From an uncultured bacterium (GTDB lineage: Bacteria; Bacteroidota; Ignavibacteria; UBA10030; BY39), in NCBI GenBank assembly GCA_937967455.1, contig CALCJK010000007.1, positions 62,001 to 126,000 on the forward strand: a stretch of DNA of 64,000 nucleotides. Direction: 5' to 3'. The notes under the pieces were generated by a model that saw only the letters and a program-made list of their open reading frames with translations, did no database searches and was not told the DNA's origin. The number at the start of each line of letters is the position of its first letter. The first letter of the stretch is position 1. Made by a program: the position numbers and the translations under genes. This document shows, one piece after another, positions 9,301 through 19,210 of the stretch.

Positions 9301-10323
9301 ATGAACGACAATATGAAAATTTTAATAACTGGAGGTGCTGGTTTCATAGGTAGTAATTTTATACACTATGTTATTCAAAAATACCCAGATTATGAGATAA
9401 TCAACTTAGACAAACTCACATACGCAGGAAATCTTGAAAATCTTAAAGAAATTGAAAACAACCCAAACTATCATTTTATTAAAGGCGATATCTGCGATAG
9501 AAAACTAGTCACATCTATTGTAGAAAATTTTAAAATACAAGTGATTATAAATTTCGCTGCTGAATCCCATGTTGATAGAAGTATAATGGGAGCCGATGTT
9601 TTTATTCAGACAAACGTAGTTGGCACACAAACCTTACTTGAAGTTGCAAGAGAAAAAAAGATTGAAAAGTTTGTACAAATCTCAACTGATGAAGTTTATG
9701 GCTCACTTGATGCTAATGGGAAATTTAAAGAAGATACTCCACTCCATCCAAACAGTCCATACTCTGCCAGTAAAGCTAGCGCTGATCTTCTTGCCTTAGC
9801 ATATCATCACACATTTGGAACTCCAGTAATTATAACAAGGTGCTCAAATAACTATGGACCTTATCAGTTCCCAGAAAAATTAATACCTCTAATGATTATT
9901 AATGCGTTAAACAACAAACCCCTTCCTATCTATGGAGATGGAAGAAACATACGAGATTGGATATTTGTCAAAGACCATTGTGAAGCCATTTTAACAGTTT
10001 TGGAAAACGGCAAAATTGGGGAAATTTATAACATCGGTGCTGAAAATGAGAAAACTAATATTGAAATAGTAAAACTGATTTTAAAAGAACTTAACAAAGA
10101 TGAATCATTAATAACATTTGTTAAGGATAGACCGGGGCACGATAAACGCTATGCAATTGATGCTAATAAGATAAAAACACAACTTGGTTGGAAACCAAAA
10201 CATACTTTTGAGACTGCATTAAAAGCAACAATCAATTGGTATCTGGAGAACAAATCATGGTGGAACAAAATAATTTCAGGGGAATATCTCAAATATTACA
10301 AAAAATGGTATGGGGAGCGTTAA
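9301..10323 (+). CDS. rfbB: dTDP-glucose 4,6-dehydratase
   Basis: This is a 340-residue extended SDR enzyme. The NAD-binding GGAGFIGSNF motif is at the N-terminus, and the catalytic STDEVYG (Thr-Asp-Glu) and YSASK (Tyr-x3-Lys) motifs are at the expected places, followed by RCSNNYGPYQ and GRNIRDWIFV. These identify RmlB/RfbB, which converts dTDP-glucose to dTDP-4-keto-6-deoxyglucose. ATGs at 9301 and 9313 are both possible starts; the second lies nearer the nucleotide-binding strand and may be the real one. It follows the cupin gene by 7 bases and supplies the deoxysugar branch of the locus. Confidence 0.95.
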   Translation: MNDNMKILITGGAGFIGSNFIHYVIQKYPDYEIINLDKLTYAGNLENLKEIENNPNYHFIKGDICDRKLVTSIVENFKIQVIINFAAESHVDRSIMGADVFIQTNVVGTQTLLEVAREKKIEKFVQISTDEVYGSLDANGKFKEDTPLHPNSPYSASKASADLLALAYHHTFGTPVIITRCSNNYGPYQFPEKLIPLMIINALNNKPLPIYGDGRNIRDWIFVKDHCEAILTVLENGKIGEIYNIGAENEKTNIEIVKLILKELNKDESLITFVKDRPGHDKRYAIDANKIKTQLGWKPKHTFETALKATINWYLENKSWWNKIISGEYLKYYKKWYGER

Positions 10324-10392
10324 ATAAAGCCACAGAATATTATTTACTGGATTGATGAAAAATAAAACCTATCACAATTATATGGGCTTAAA

Positions 10393-11775
10393 ATGAAATT
10401 TAAAATTATTCTCATCTATATATTAATAATGGCAACATCAGCTTTTACTCAAGTTGATTTGAAAGAAAAAATTACCAGTTCATTATCTGGAACAATAAGC
10501 GTTACTATTAGTGGAAATTTTATAGTCAATGGTACTTTTTCAGCGTCTCCCAATGAAAGAGTTGATCAATTTATCACAAGAATGTTCACAGTTGGAAAAG
10601 CTCAAATGGTTGGAATGGTTAATCCACAGGATCCACAATATGAGGAAAAACTCTCTGCATTGCTGAGAGAAATAGAAAAATATCCAAACAGAGATATTAC
10701 ATTAAAAAGGATTAACGGTGATATAATTAAAATTGATTTATTAAAATTCCGTTTAACTGGTAACTTTGATTATAATCCATATTTAAAAAACGATGACGTA
10801 CTAATTTTCCCAAAATATGATGAATTAAAAGACTTTATCAGGATCGAAGGTGCTGTTAATAATCCAAATCGTTTTCAATATATGGAAGGTGACAAGGTAA
10901 ATGATGCAATTATTCTTGCACAGGGTTTAGACCCCGCTTATGAAAATGTCAATGAAATGGAAATTTACAGATTAACATACGACGGTGATATTGATACGAT
11001 AATTAAACTACCTCTTAATTTGGATTATAAATTAAATAGAGGTGATAGAATCAGAATAATTGGCAAAACACCACAAAGAAGAGATTATACTGCATATATT
11101 GCAGGTGAAGTTTACCAACCGGGTACAATAATTTTGCCCAAAAACGGCTTGGTACTCAAAGACGCATTGAAACAAGTCGGTGGAGTTAGAGAAACAGCAG
11201 ATTTGTCCAGAACAGAATTAATTCGGGGTGCTAATGCATTTCGCTCAATTTTCTTCTCAGAAGAGTATGAAGAGTTAATGATGAGAAGAATGGCAAACAT
11301 TAAAACAGAAGATTCTTTAAATTTTATCATTGATAACAAATTACGTTTTTCCCGTGGTGTTGCAGCATATGATTTCACAAAACTAAAATCCGAAATAGTT
11401 GATCCAGATACAGTAATTGTAAATGATGGAGATTATATTTTTGTTCCAAAAATCATAGATATGGTATACGTTTTTGGTCAAGTAAATAACTTTGGTTATG
11501 TTAAGTATATACCAGGGAAAAATTATAAATATTACATTGAACAAGCAGGTGGATTAGGACTAACAGCAAAAAATGAGGTTTACATCATAAAGTCTAAATC
11601 TCGCGCATGGTTACTGGCTAACGAAAAAAATAATGTTGAAATCGAACCCGGTGATTTTATATGGATTCCAAAAAAGCCAATTCGAGATTTCGATTATTAT
11701 ATAGAACGAGTAGGATTTATTGGTAGCATCGTAACAGGAATAATGACTACATTAATATTGTTACTAAAAAAGTAA
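10393..11775 (+). CDS. SLBB-domain polysaccharide export protein
   Basis: The 460-residue protein has a signal peptide (about 1-20, ending AFTQ) and no lipobox cysteine, unlike Wza. At least three SLBB-like units can be seen, each with a G-x-V-x-x-P-G/N-x pattern and an AGG-like end: about residues 153-180 (GAVNNPNRFQYMEG), 238-264 (AGEVYQPGTI) and 360-390 (FGQVNNFGYV). The C-terminus carries one membrane helix followed by KK. It is probably the outer-membrane or trans-envelope export channel for the polysaccharide, working with the Wzz-like gene 20 bases downstream. The N-terminal export-signature domain is weak, so its fold there is uncertain. Confidence 0.8.
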   Translation: MKFKIILIYILIMATSAFTQVDLKEKITSSLSGTISVTISGNFIVNGTFSASPNERVDQFITRMFTVGKAQMVGMVNPQDPQYEEKLSALLREIEKYPNRDITLKRINGDIIKIDLLKFRLTGNFDYNPYLKNDDVLIFPKYDELKDFIRIEGAVNNPNRFQYMEGDKVNDAIILAQGLDPAYENVNEMEIYRLTYDGDIDTIIKLPLNLDYKLNRGDRIRIIGKTPQRRDYTAYIAGEVYQPGTIILPKNGLVLKDALKQVGGVRETADLSRTELIRGANAFRSIFFSEEYEELMMRRMANIKTEDSLNFIIDNKLRFSRGVAAYDFTKLKSEIVDPDTVIVNDGDYIFVPKIIDMVYVFGQVNNFGYVKYIPGKNYKYYIEQAGGLGLTAKNEVYIIKSKSRAWLLANEKNNVEIEPGDFIWIPKKPIRDFDYYIERVGFIGSIVTGIMTTLILLLKK

Positions 11776-11795
11776 AAAACAAGTAGGATTAAATT

Positions 11796-13013
11796 ATGAC
11801 AAACCAGAATGAGACTACGATAGGACAAACATTTATAGAATTTTTATCAATATTAGTAAAGTATAGAAAATTTCTTGCCATATTCGTTTTTATAATTACA
11901 TTAGGTACTTCAATATATGCAATACTAGCTCCAAAATGGTATAAGGCTACAGTCTCTGTTTTTCCAGCTGAAAAAACAGACTTCATATCTACTTTAACTG
12001 GAATTTCAGGTATAGCTCGAAATCTTTCTGCTTCTCGCGGATTATCAGCATTAACAGGTAGCCCTACAGAGTTAGATAAATACATTGCTATTTTAAAAAG
12101 TGCAACTGTAACTGATGATATAATTAAAAATTTTAACTTAAGGGAAGAATACAATATGGAAGATGATTACTATGAAGATGTTGTAAGGGAATGGCAAAAA
12201 AAACTTGATTTAAATATAGAGGATGAGGGTAATTTAACAATTTCAGTGTACAGTAGAGATCCAAAAAAAGCAGCTGATATAGCTAATTATCTTGTCGAAA
12301 GATTGAACCAGGTAAATACCCAGCTTAGTGTTACAAATGCAAAATCAAACCGCGAATTTATAGAAAAAAGATATAAACAAAACTTAGAGGATATATCTAA
12401 TCTTGAAAATACAATGAAAGAATTTCAACAAAAATATGGTGTCATTGCAGTTCCTGAACAAATCGAAGCTACAATTAAATCAATGTCCGAAATTTATCTT
12501 GAAATGTATAAAACCGAAATACAATTCAATGTTATCAAACAAAACTATGGAGAAGAACACCCATTAACCAAAAGTGCAAAAATCAATCTTGATGAATTAA
12601 GGAAAAAAATAAATCAACTAAATATTGGTTCAGATTTATCACAAAAAGATTCAAAACTGCTTATACCATTCAAGGAAGCTCCAAAACTTGCAAACGAATA
12701 TCTAAAAATTTACAGAAATCTTGAAATCCAATATAAAATTTTAGAATTCATTCAACCACTATATGAACAAGCTAAAGTCGAAGAAGTCAGAAACACACCA
12801 AGTGTACTTATTCTCGATAAAGCAGGTCCACCTGAAAAAAAAGCTAAACCAAGAGTTAGAATTTATTTCTTACTTGGATTGGTCGGTTCTATAATTTCAG
12901 GATTATTTATTGTTTTTACCTATGAGATGTTTGAAAAATTGAAAAAAAATGATTATCAAAAGTTTGAGTATTTAACAGGTTGGATGAAGTTTAGACGAAA
13001 GAATCAAATTTAG
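11796..13013 (+). CDS. Wzz/Wzc-type chain-length determinant (no kinase domain)
   Basis: This 405-residue protein has the Wzz topology: an N-terminal membrane helix (about 24-45), a long periplasmic segment with coiled-coil heptads (about 160-300), and a C-terminal helix (about 350-372) preceded by a Pro-rich motif (AGPPEKKAKPRV). No Walker motifs or tyrosine-rich tail follow, so it lacks the kinase half of Wzc. It likely sets polymer length in a Wzy-dependent pathway together with the SLBB protein before it and the polymerase after it. Confidence 0.85.
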   Translation: MTNQNETTIGQTFIEFLSILVKYRKFLAIFVFIITLGTSIYAILAPKWYKATVSVFPAEKTDFISTLTGISGIARNLSASRGLSALTGSPTELDKYIAILKSATVTDDIIKNFNLREEYNMEDDYYEDVVREWQKKLDLNIEDEGNLTISVYSRDPKKAADIANYLVERLNQVNTQLSVTNAKSNREFIEKRYKQNLEDISNLENTMKEFQQKYGVIAVPEQIEATIKSMSEIYLEMYKTEIQFNVIKQNYGEEHPLTKSAKINLDELRKKINQLNIGSDLSQKDSKLLIPFKEAPKLANEYLKIYRNLEIQYKILEFIQPLYEQAKVEEVRNTPSVLILDKAGPPEKKAKPRVRIYFLLGLVGSIISGLFIVFTYEMFEKLKKNDYQKFEYLTGWMKFRRKNQI

Positions 13014-13016
13014 TAT

Positions 13017-14195
13017 ATGAAAATTCTATTAGTCAATAATTATGGTTACCCTCGAGGGGGGGCTGAGACCATATTCCTAAATACGGGCGAATTATTAAAA
13101 TCCAAGGGACATCAGGTTATACTATTTTCAAGATTCGTTAACGCAAATCAAAATAACAAAATAAATTTCTCAATAAAAGATAGCCAATTTTTTTTTAACC
13201 GATTTTACTCATTTGCAGCAAAAAGAAAAATCAGTGAGATCATAGAATCTTCAAATCCAGACATTATACACCTGAATAATATAATCGGTGGAATAACCTT
13301 TTCCATATTACCAGAAATTAAAAAAAGGAAAATTCCAGTTCTAATGACTATTCACGATTTTAGAATGCTCTGCCCAGTTGGAATTTTCATTAATGGTAAT
13401 AAAATAATCTGTGAAAAATGCAAAGTTAGAAAATACTACAACTGCATTTTAAACAAATGTAATCCCAATGGATTATTAAAAAATATTATGATCGCATCTG
13501 AGAGTTATCTTAGAGATCTTTTTTTACCACATGAAAAATATGTCGACAAATACATATTTGTAAGTAACTTTACAAAAAAAAAATTCTTAGAATATCATCC
13601 CAATTTGAATTCAAAATCTGAAGTGCTTTATAATTTTACAACGACATTCAATAAAGAAATAAAAAGGGGAAACTATTTCCTTTTTTTAGGTAGGCTTGAT
13701 AGAGAAAAAGGATTAAAAACATTAATTTCAGTATTTAAAGAATTAACTCAGCATAAATTAATTATTCTTGGTGGGGGCGAATTGGAAAATGAAATAAAAA
13801 ATCTTGATTCACCAAATATTAAATTCTTAGGTTTTAAAAAAGGAAAAGAATTAGAAGATTTAATCATCAATTCACATTTTGTAATTATTCCCTCTGAATG
13901 TTTCGAAACTCTATCAATGGCAGGTGTTGAAGCACTATCTATGAGTAAACCAATTATTGTATCAAACTTAGGTGGATTAATGGAATTAGTAGATAATGAA
14001 AATAATGGTTTCTTATTTGAAGCTGGAAGTATAGAATCATTAAAAAAAGCTATCCAGAAGTCTACTAACCTTCCCGATGAAGAATATTATAAACTTTCAA
14101 AAAATGCTTTTAATTTCGCACTGATAAATTTTAACCCAGATAATTTCTACAATAGGTTAATAATTATTTACCGAACATTGTTGAATTATGGTTGA
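13017..14195 (+). CDS. GT4-family glycosyltransferase
   Basis: The protein has 392 residues and a GT-B fold. The N-terminal domain starts with the donor-fold motif GYPRGGAETIF. It has a Cys-rich insert with two CxxC-like pairs (about residues 135-160, C-E-K-C and nearby Cys). The C-terminal nucleotide-sugar domain has FLGRLDREKG and the E-x7-E motif ending EALSMSKP. It transfers a sugar in retaining fashion to a lipid-linked acceptor; the sugar cannot be read from sequence. The cysteines are common in this GT4 subgroup. It lies 3 bases after the Wzz-like gene and overlaps the flippase by 8 bases. Confidence 0.88.
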   Translation: MKILLVNNYGYPRGGAETIFLNTGELLKSKGHQVILFSRFVNANQNNKINFSIKDSQFFFNRFYSFAAKRKISEIIESSNPDIIHLNNIIGGITFSILPEIKKRKIPVLMTIHDFRMLCPVGIFINGNKIICEKCKVRKYYNCILNKCNPNGLLKNIMIASESYLRDLFLPHEKYVDKYIFVSNFTKKKFLEYHPNLNSKSEVLYNFTTTFNKEIKRGNYFLFLGRLDREKGLKTLISVFKELTQHKLIILGGGELENEIKNLDSPNIKFLGFKKGKELEDLIINSHFVIIPSECFETLSMAGVEALSMSKPIIVSNLGGLMELVDNENNGFLFEAGSIESLKKAIQKSTNLPDEEYYKLSKNAFNFALINFNPDNFYNRLIIIYRTLLNYG

Positions 14196-15633
14196 ATTAT
14201 CCAAAATCAAAAAAAATACTTTTTATACTGTAATTACAATATCATCCAGACTTATTGCAAATGTTCTCCTTTTCTGGCTACTTGCAAGATATTTTGGCCC
14301 TGAATTATTTGGACAATTTACATTTGCTCACACATTATCTACAATTTTTATTGTTTTCGCTGATTTTGGATTGGATATCATTTTAACCACAAAACTTGCA
14401 GCTGATAAAGGCAATGATTCTAAAATATTCGAAAAATTACTTGGATTAAAAGTTATTTTTTTAATTTTAGCAACATCCCTGATGCTTCTGACTAGTACAA
14501 CTTTTAATTTAAACAACGAAACTACCAAACTCGTTATAATATTTAGCATATATTTGATTTTTACATCTTCAAACAATTTTTTCGCAGGTGTTTTTAAAGG
14601 TAATGAAAAGTTTATTCTCGAAACCCGTGTTTCTATTCTCTCTAATTCTTTTCTAGTTGTATCTACAATATTTTTATTAATTTTTAATCGAAGCATCATT
14701 GAAATAGCTTTTGCTTTTGCCTTTTCAAGAATTATTGGAACAATATATAGTATACTTAACTTATATAAAACTGATTATAAACTTACATTTAAATTTGACC
14801 TGTCAGGATTTAAGTTACTTGGAGGGAAAGTTTTAATTTTCGGCTTTCATTTGATTTTCTCTTTCTTATTTTTTCAAATAGATACACTTCTGCTTGCAAA
14901 ACTTAAAGGAGCTTATTCAGTAGGCATATATCAAGCTGTATTCAAACTTGTAATGTTACCGTTGGTTATTCCAGATATCCTGATCAATTCCCTATTACCA
15001 ACTTTATCAAGATATTATACAGAAAATAAAGAGGAATGGATCAAATTAGGCTCACTGATGGGAAAAATTCTCTTTATACTAGCTTTACCATTTTCTACAA
15101 TTATGATTTTTTATTCTGAATCAATTATTGAGTTTGCCTATGGATTAAATGGATACCAAGACGCAGTGGATGTTTTAAAGGTTTTTGGTATAATTATTCT
15201 TATTCGATTTGTGCTTGAACCATTTGCGCTAATGTTAACTACTTCAGATAGGCAGTTTATAAGACTTATAACAGTATTAATTGCAACTATTTTAAGTATA
15301 TCATTGAATTATTTAATAATTCCTAAATACGGCGTATTAGGTGCAAGCTTCGTATCTTTAGTTGTGAATTTATTTGTTGGATTAATATATTTTCTTTCTT
15401 TAAAAGGAAATTTCAGTTTCTGGCTTTTTAGCATTAGGCAAGGCATAGCAATAATTATTGTTTTTAGTGTTGGTTACATTTTTTTTAAATTCATATACTT
15501 GCCTACTATCGTAGAATTACCCATAATCCTTGCAATATACACTATAATAGGTTACAAATATTATTTAAATAAAGATGAAAAAAATATTTTCCTTTATGTT
15601 CTAGGAAAATTAAATATAGTTAATCAAAAATGA
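14188..15633 (+). CDS. Wzx-like oligosaccharide flippase
   Basis: This 481-residue polytopic membrane protein has about 12-14 hydrophobic helices and the polysaccharide-transporter signature near the N-terminus (ARYFGPELFGQFTFA). It would flip the lipid-linked repeat unit to the periplasm. It overlaps the glycosyltransferase before it and the polymerase-like gene after it, as expected for a Wzx in a Wzx/Wzy locus. A second, distant flippase lies at 26848-28299. Confidence 0.85.
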   Translation: MVELSKIKKNTFYTVITISSRLIANVLLFWLLARYFGPELFGQFTFAHTLSTIFIVFADFGLDIILTTKLAADKGNDSKIFEKLLGLKVIFLILATSLMLLTSTTFNLNNETTKLVIIFSIYLIFTSSNNFFAGVFKGNEKFILETRVSILSNSFLVVSTIFLLIFNRSIIEIAFAFAFSRIIGTIYSILNLYKTDYKLTFKFDLSGFKLLGGKVLIFGFHLIFSFLFFQIDTLLLAKLKGAYSVGIYQAVFKLVMLPLVIPDILINSLLPTLSRYYTENKEEWIKLGSLMGKILFILALPFSTIMIFYSESIIEFAYGLNGYQDAVDVLKVFGIIILIRFVLEPFALMLTTSDRQFIRLITVLIATILSISLNYLIIPKYGVLGASFVSLVVNLFVGLIYFLSLKGNFSFWLFSIRQGIAIIIVFSVGYIFFKFIYLPTIVELPIILAIYTIIGYKYYLNKDEKNIFLYVLGKLNIVNQK

Positions 15634-16901
15634 ATTTTACATTCTTAATTTTTTTATTTTTGCTTTTATTCCTACTATTCACTTTTCTTATAAAGAGAAG
15701 TGATTACCTTTCTCCAGCCAGATTATTTAGTTTAGTTTGGATAGTTGTTTTGGGATTATGCACTTTAAAACTGAGTCGATACCAATACGGTTGGAGCTGG
15801 TATAGTTGGACTGTAATAACAATCACTATAATCTCATTCTTGCTTGGGTCTTACGTTGTTTATACTTTAAATTTTGGAAAAAATACTTATTCAATTGATA
15901 CGATAAGAAAACTACATTCGTATTATTACAAATTAGATACTAACACTCTTTTGAAAGTAACAATTCTCCTTTTTTTAACTTACGTTATCTCATATTTTAT
16001 TATATATTCTGTTAGGGGTTTCCTACCAGCATTTTCTACAAGACCAGAATTAAATCGTGCTACATGGGGTTTATTTGGAATTGGATTGTTTATTCATCTG
16101 GCTCCTGTAATAATTTTTTTGTCTTTGGTTTACATCTTGTGCTACAAAGGATTAAGCAAAAAAATAATCTTTTATTTAATGCTTTTAATTACCATCATCT
16201 CATTCATATTTTTACAACAAAGATTCAGCATAGTGATTGGGATCATACTGGTAATTAATTATTTATACTACGGAACCAAAAAAATAAATTTTAAAAATGT
16301 TTTCCTTTTTATAATTTCTATTACAATCATAATTTATGGTATATCCGCATTCAGAGAAGGTAAATTATTTATTCATTACATGCATTTTCTATCAAAAATG
16401 AAATACTCACCTGATTATGCCCTCTTTACAGAACCATATATGTACTTGGTTATGAATGTAGAAAATTTTGCTTATGCTGTTGAAAAAATAGAATATCATA
16501 CCTACGGAGTTTATTCATTCGATTTTTTAATAGCCCTTTCTGGATTGAAACATCTATTGAAAGAATATTATATGATTACTGATTTCCCTGCATTAAGAAC
16601 TTTTATGTATAATACTTACACTATGTTCTTTGTTTATTATCGTGATTTCGGATTATTGGGTTCATTTATTTTCCCATTTATATTAGGTTTCACCATCTCA
16701 CATTTTTATTATAAGATGAAATATTACCCGAATTTCCACACAATATCACTGTATGGAACTTTTGTTATTGGAATAATTTTTTCTTATTTTATCCCGTTAT
16801 TTAGCTGGCTACATTTTGTTTTCAATATTTTTGTTATTTATTTCATTTCAAAATATTTACAACGAAAATCAGAATTTATTACTACTCAGAGTTCGTTATG
16901 A
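15630..16901 (+). CDS. Wzy-like O-antigen/exopolysaccharide polymerase
   Basis: The 423-residue protein has about 10-12 membrane helices and a larger periplasmic loop in the second half, with motifs of the oligosaccharide repeat-unit polymerase group (for example STRPELNRATWG and YRDFGLLGSF). These proteins diverge quickly, so the call rests on topology, the position between Wzx and glycosyltransferases, and the RDFG-type motif. It overlaps both neighbours by 4 bases (ATGA type). Confidence 0.72.
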   Translation: MNFTFLIFLFLLLFLLFTFLIKRSDYLSPARLFSLVWIVVLGLCTLKLSRYQYGWSWYSWTVITITIISFLLGSYVVYTLNFGKNTYSIDTIRKLHSYYYKLDTNTLLKVTILLFLTYVISYFIIYSVRGFLPAFSTRPELNRATWGLFGIGLFIHLAPVIIFLSLVYILCYKGLSKKIIFYLMLLITIISFIFLQQRFSIVIGIILVINYLYYGTKKINFKNVFLFIISITIIIYGISAFREGKLFIHYMHFLSKMKYSPDYALFTEPYMYLVMNVENFAYAVEKIEYHTYGVYSFDFLIALSGLKHLLKEYYMITDFPALRTFMYNTYTMFFVYYRDFGLLGSFIFPFILGFTISHFYYKMKYYPNFHTISLYGTFVIGIIFSYFIPLFSWLHFVFNIFVIYFISKYLQRKSEFITTQSSL

Positions 16902-18040
16902 AAATAGGAATAGATGGTAGAGTCCTTGAAAAAGAAATGACTGGAATTGGGAGATATTTAATTAATATTCTTAACGAGCTCCCAAATCATGATTTTCATA
17001 ATTCATATTATATATTCACCAATCAACCACAAATTTTTATAAAAAATGGATATTTCAAAAGTATAATTAGCCGCTATCCATTTAGCAAATCAAAGTTATT
17101 CACTCCTTTCTGGTTGAATTATGCTATTCCAAAATTAATTCGTAAACACAATATTGACATATTAATTGGACCAAATATTTTTGTCCCAAACACTAAAGTA
17201 AAAGGAACTAAATATATTTCAATTATCCATGATATTATTCCGTTAACTCATCCCCAATTTTTCCCATTATCATATAGAATATTTTTCAAAACCTTATTAC
17301 CAATATCAATTAAAAATTCAGATATTATTATTACTAATTCGAATACATCAAAGAAAGAAATTATTGATTATTTTCATGTTCCTGATTGGAAAGTGGAATT
17401 CATCTACAGCACTTATTCTAATAACTTTAAACCTTTAAACGAATCTGAAAAGAAAGAATTAGGAAATGAATTAAAAATAAATTTACCAGATAAATTCTTA
17501 CTTTATGTTGGTAATATTGAAGCAAGAAAAAATATTGATTTATTAATTATACTTAGTGATCTCATTCATGAGCATAAACTAAATTTAAAAATCATTCTTG
17601 CTGGTAAACCCGGATATGGTTTCCCTCGACTTATAAAAGAAATTGAAAAACGAAAAGATAGAATTATTTATTTTAATAAAGTTAACGAACGAGAACTTTT
17701 ATTTCTATATAACACTGCTTATGCTTTCATTTTCCCATCTTTTGCAGAGGGATTTGGTATACCACCATTAGAAGCTATGAGTTGTGGATTACCAGTTTTA
17801 GCTTCTAACTGTGATGCATTAAAAGAAATCTTAGGAGAAAACGCCATTTTGCATTCACCTCACGATTATAACAGCTTTTTATTAAGCATTAAAAACTTAT
17901 TAAATGACCATAATTTTTATAATTCAATGAAACAAAAATCTTTAAAGCATATAAATAATTTTAAAAAAGAAAATATTGCTATAAAATTTATTGATATAAT
18001 TGAAAAGGTTTTTAATAATAGATATAAAAACCAAGAATGA
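16898..18040 (+). CDS. GT4-family glycosyltransferase (mannosyltransferase-like)
   Basis: The protein has 380 residues. It begins with the GIDGRVLEKEMTGIGRY motif typical of GT4 enzymes of the WbaZ/mannosyltransferase type. YVGNIEARKN opens the C-terminal domain, and FAEGFGIPPLEAMSCGLPV carries the nucleotide-binding E-x7-E. It should add a sugar to the growing lipid-linked unit in the cytoplasm. The start overlaps the polymerase-like gene and the end overlaps the following GT2 gene by 4 bases. Confidence 0.9.
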   Translation: MKIGIDGRVLEKEMTGIGRYLINILNELPNHDFHNSYYIFTNQPQIFIKNGYFKSIISRYPFSKSKLFTPFWLNYAIPKLIRKHNIDILIGPNIFVPNTKVKGTKYISIIHDIIPLTHPQFFPLSYRIFFKTLLPISIKNSDIIITNSNTSKKEIIDYFHVPDWKVEFIYSTYSNNFKPLNESEKKELGNELKINLPDKFLLYVGNIEARKNIDLLIILSDLIHEHKLNLKIILAGKPGYGFPRLIKEIEKRKDRIIYFNKVNERELLFLYNTAYAFIFPSFAEGFGIPPLEAMSCGLPVLASNCDALKEILGENAILHSPHDYNSFLLSIKNLLNDHNFYNSMKQKSLKHINNFKKENIAIKFIDIIEKVFNNRYKNQE

Positions 18041-19209
18041 TTGACGATATTTTAATACTAAGTTTCTGGGTTCTAATATTTTTAATTATTAACTCATTTT
18101 TAATTTACTTTATTTTAATCTGGCTATTTTCCAAATTAAGCAAACAAAGCAAATCTCCTTACAAATCCTCTTCTTCAGTACCTGTTTCAATAATTATCTC
18201 TGCCTATAATGAAGAAAAGGTTATCGAAAAGAGAATTAAAAATATTCTTGAACAAGATTATGATTTAAATAAGATCGAGATATTAGTAGGATCAGACAAT
18301 TCAAATGATAGAACAAACGAGATATTAATCAAATTAAAAGAGGAGATTCCGCAACTTAAAGTATTTATTTTCAATTATCGTCAAGGGAAAGCTGGAGTAC
18401 TCAATATTTTATCAACAAAAGCTACGAATGACATATTAATTTTAACAGATGCAAACACAGAATTTGATCCGAACGCAATAAAAAACCTAGTTAAGCATTT
18501 TGATGATCCAACAATAGGAGGTGTATGTGGACGGTTGATTCTTAATGAGGAAGTATTTCATCGACAAAAAGGTATCGAAGAAAAAAAATACTGGGAGTAT
18601 GAAACTCTCATAAAAATAGCTGAGGGTAAATTGGGAATTTTAATTGGTGCCAATGGTGGAATATTGGCAATTCGTAAAAAATTATTTGATCCTATCCCAC
18701 TCAAAAAACCAGTCACAGATGATTTCTTTATCTCACTTTCTATCTTAAAAAAAGGATACAAATTTATTTATGAAAAAGATGCAATAGCTTATGAAGAAAT
18801 AGCAAAAGATATTTTAACTGAATTTAATAGAAAAGTCAGGTTTTCTGCAACAAATATACAAACAATAACTTTCTTCAAATCACTCCTTCTAAATAAAAAT
18901 ATCTTAATATCATATGCCTTTTGGTCCCATAAAATCATCAGATGGTTTTTACCTATAATATTAATTTTGATTTTAATAATTAATATTATTTTAATTGATA
19001 AAAGTATTGTTTATCTTTATACATTCTATATGCAGTTATTTTTTTATTTAGCAGGTATAATTGGTTATTTATTCAATAAACTTAAGATTCGAGTTGGATT
19101 CTTATCTCTTATTACTTACTTTTTAATAACAAATATTGCTCTGCTAATAGGAATGATAAAATTTTTCTTAAATAAACACTCAGCAATATGGCAATCAACA
19201 CCAAGATAA
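18037..19209 (+). CDS. Membrane-bound GT2 glycosyltransferase
   Basis: This 390-residue protein has an N-terminal membrane helix (about 5-33). A GT-A domain follows with SAYNEEKVIE, the DxD-like TDANTEFD, and a TDD acceptor-site motif (about 230). Two or three C-terminal membrane helices come last (about 295-380). The layout is that of processive or lipid-acceptor GT2 enzymes of the cellulose-synthase-like type, although the QxxRW motif is replaced by RKVRFSA. It sits inside the polysaccharide operon with 1-4 base junctions. Confidence 0.85.
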   Translation: MIDDILILSFWVLIFLIINSFLIYFILIWLFSKLSKQSKSPYKSSSSVPVSIIISAYNEEKVIEKRIKNILEQDYDLNKIEILVGSDNSNDRTNEILIKLKEEIPQLKVFIFNYRQGKAGVLNILSTKATNDILILTDANTEFDPNAIKNLVKHFDDPTIGGVCGRLILNEEVFHRQKGIEEKKYWEYETLIKIAEGKLGILIGANGGILAIRKKLFDPIPLKKPVTDDFFISLSILKKGYKFIYEKDAIAYEEIAKDILTEFNRKVRFSATNIQTITFFKSLLLNKNILISYAFWSHKIIRWFLPIILILILIINIILIDKSIVYLYTFYMQLFFYLAGIIGYLFNKLKIRVGFLSLITYFLITNIALLIGMIKFFLNKHSAIWQSTPR

Positions 19210-19210
19210 T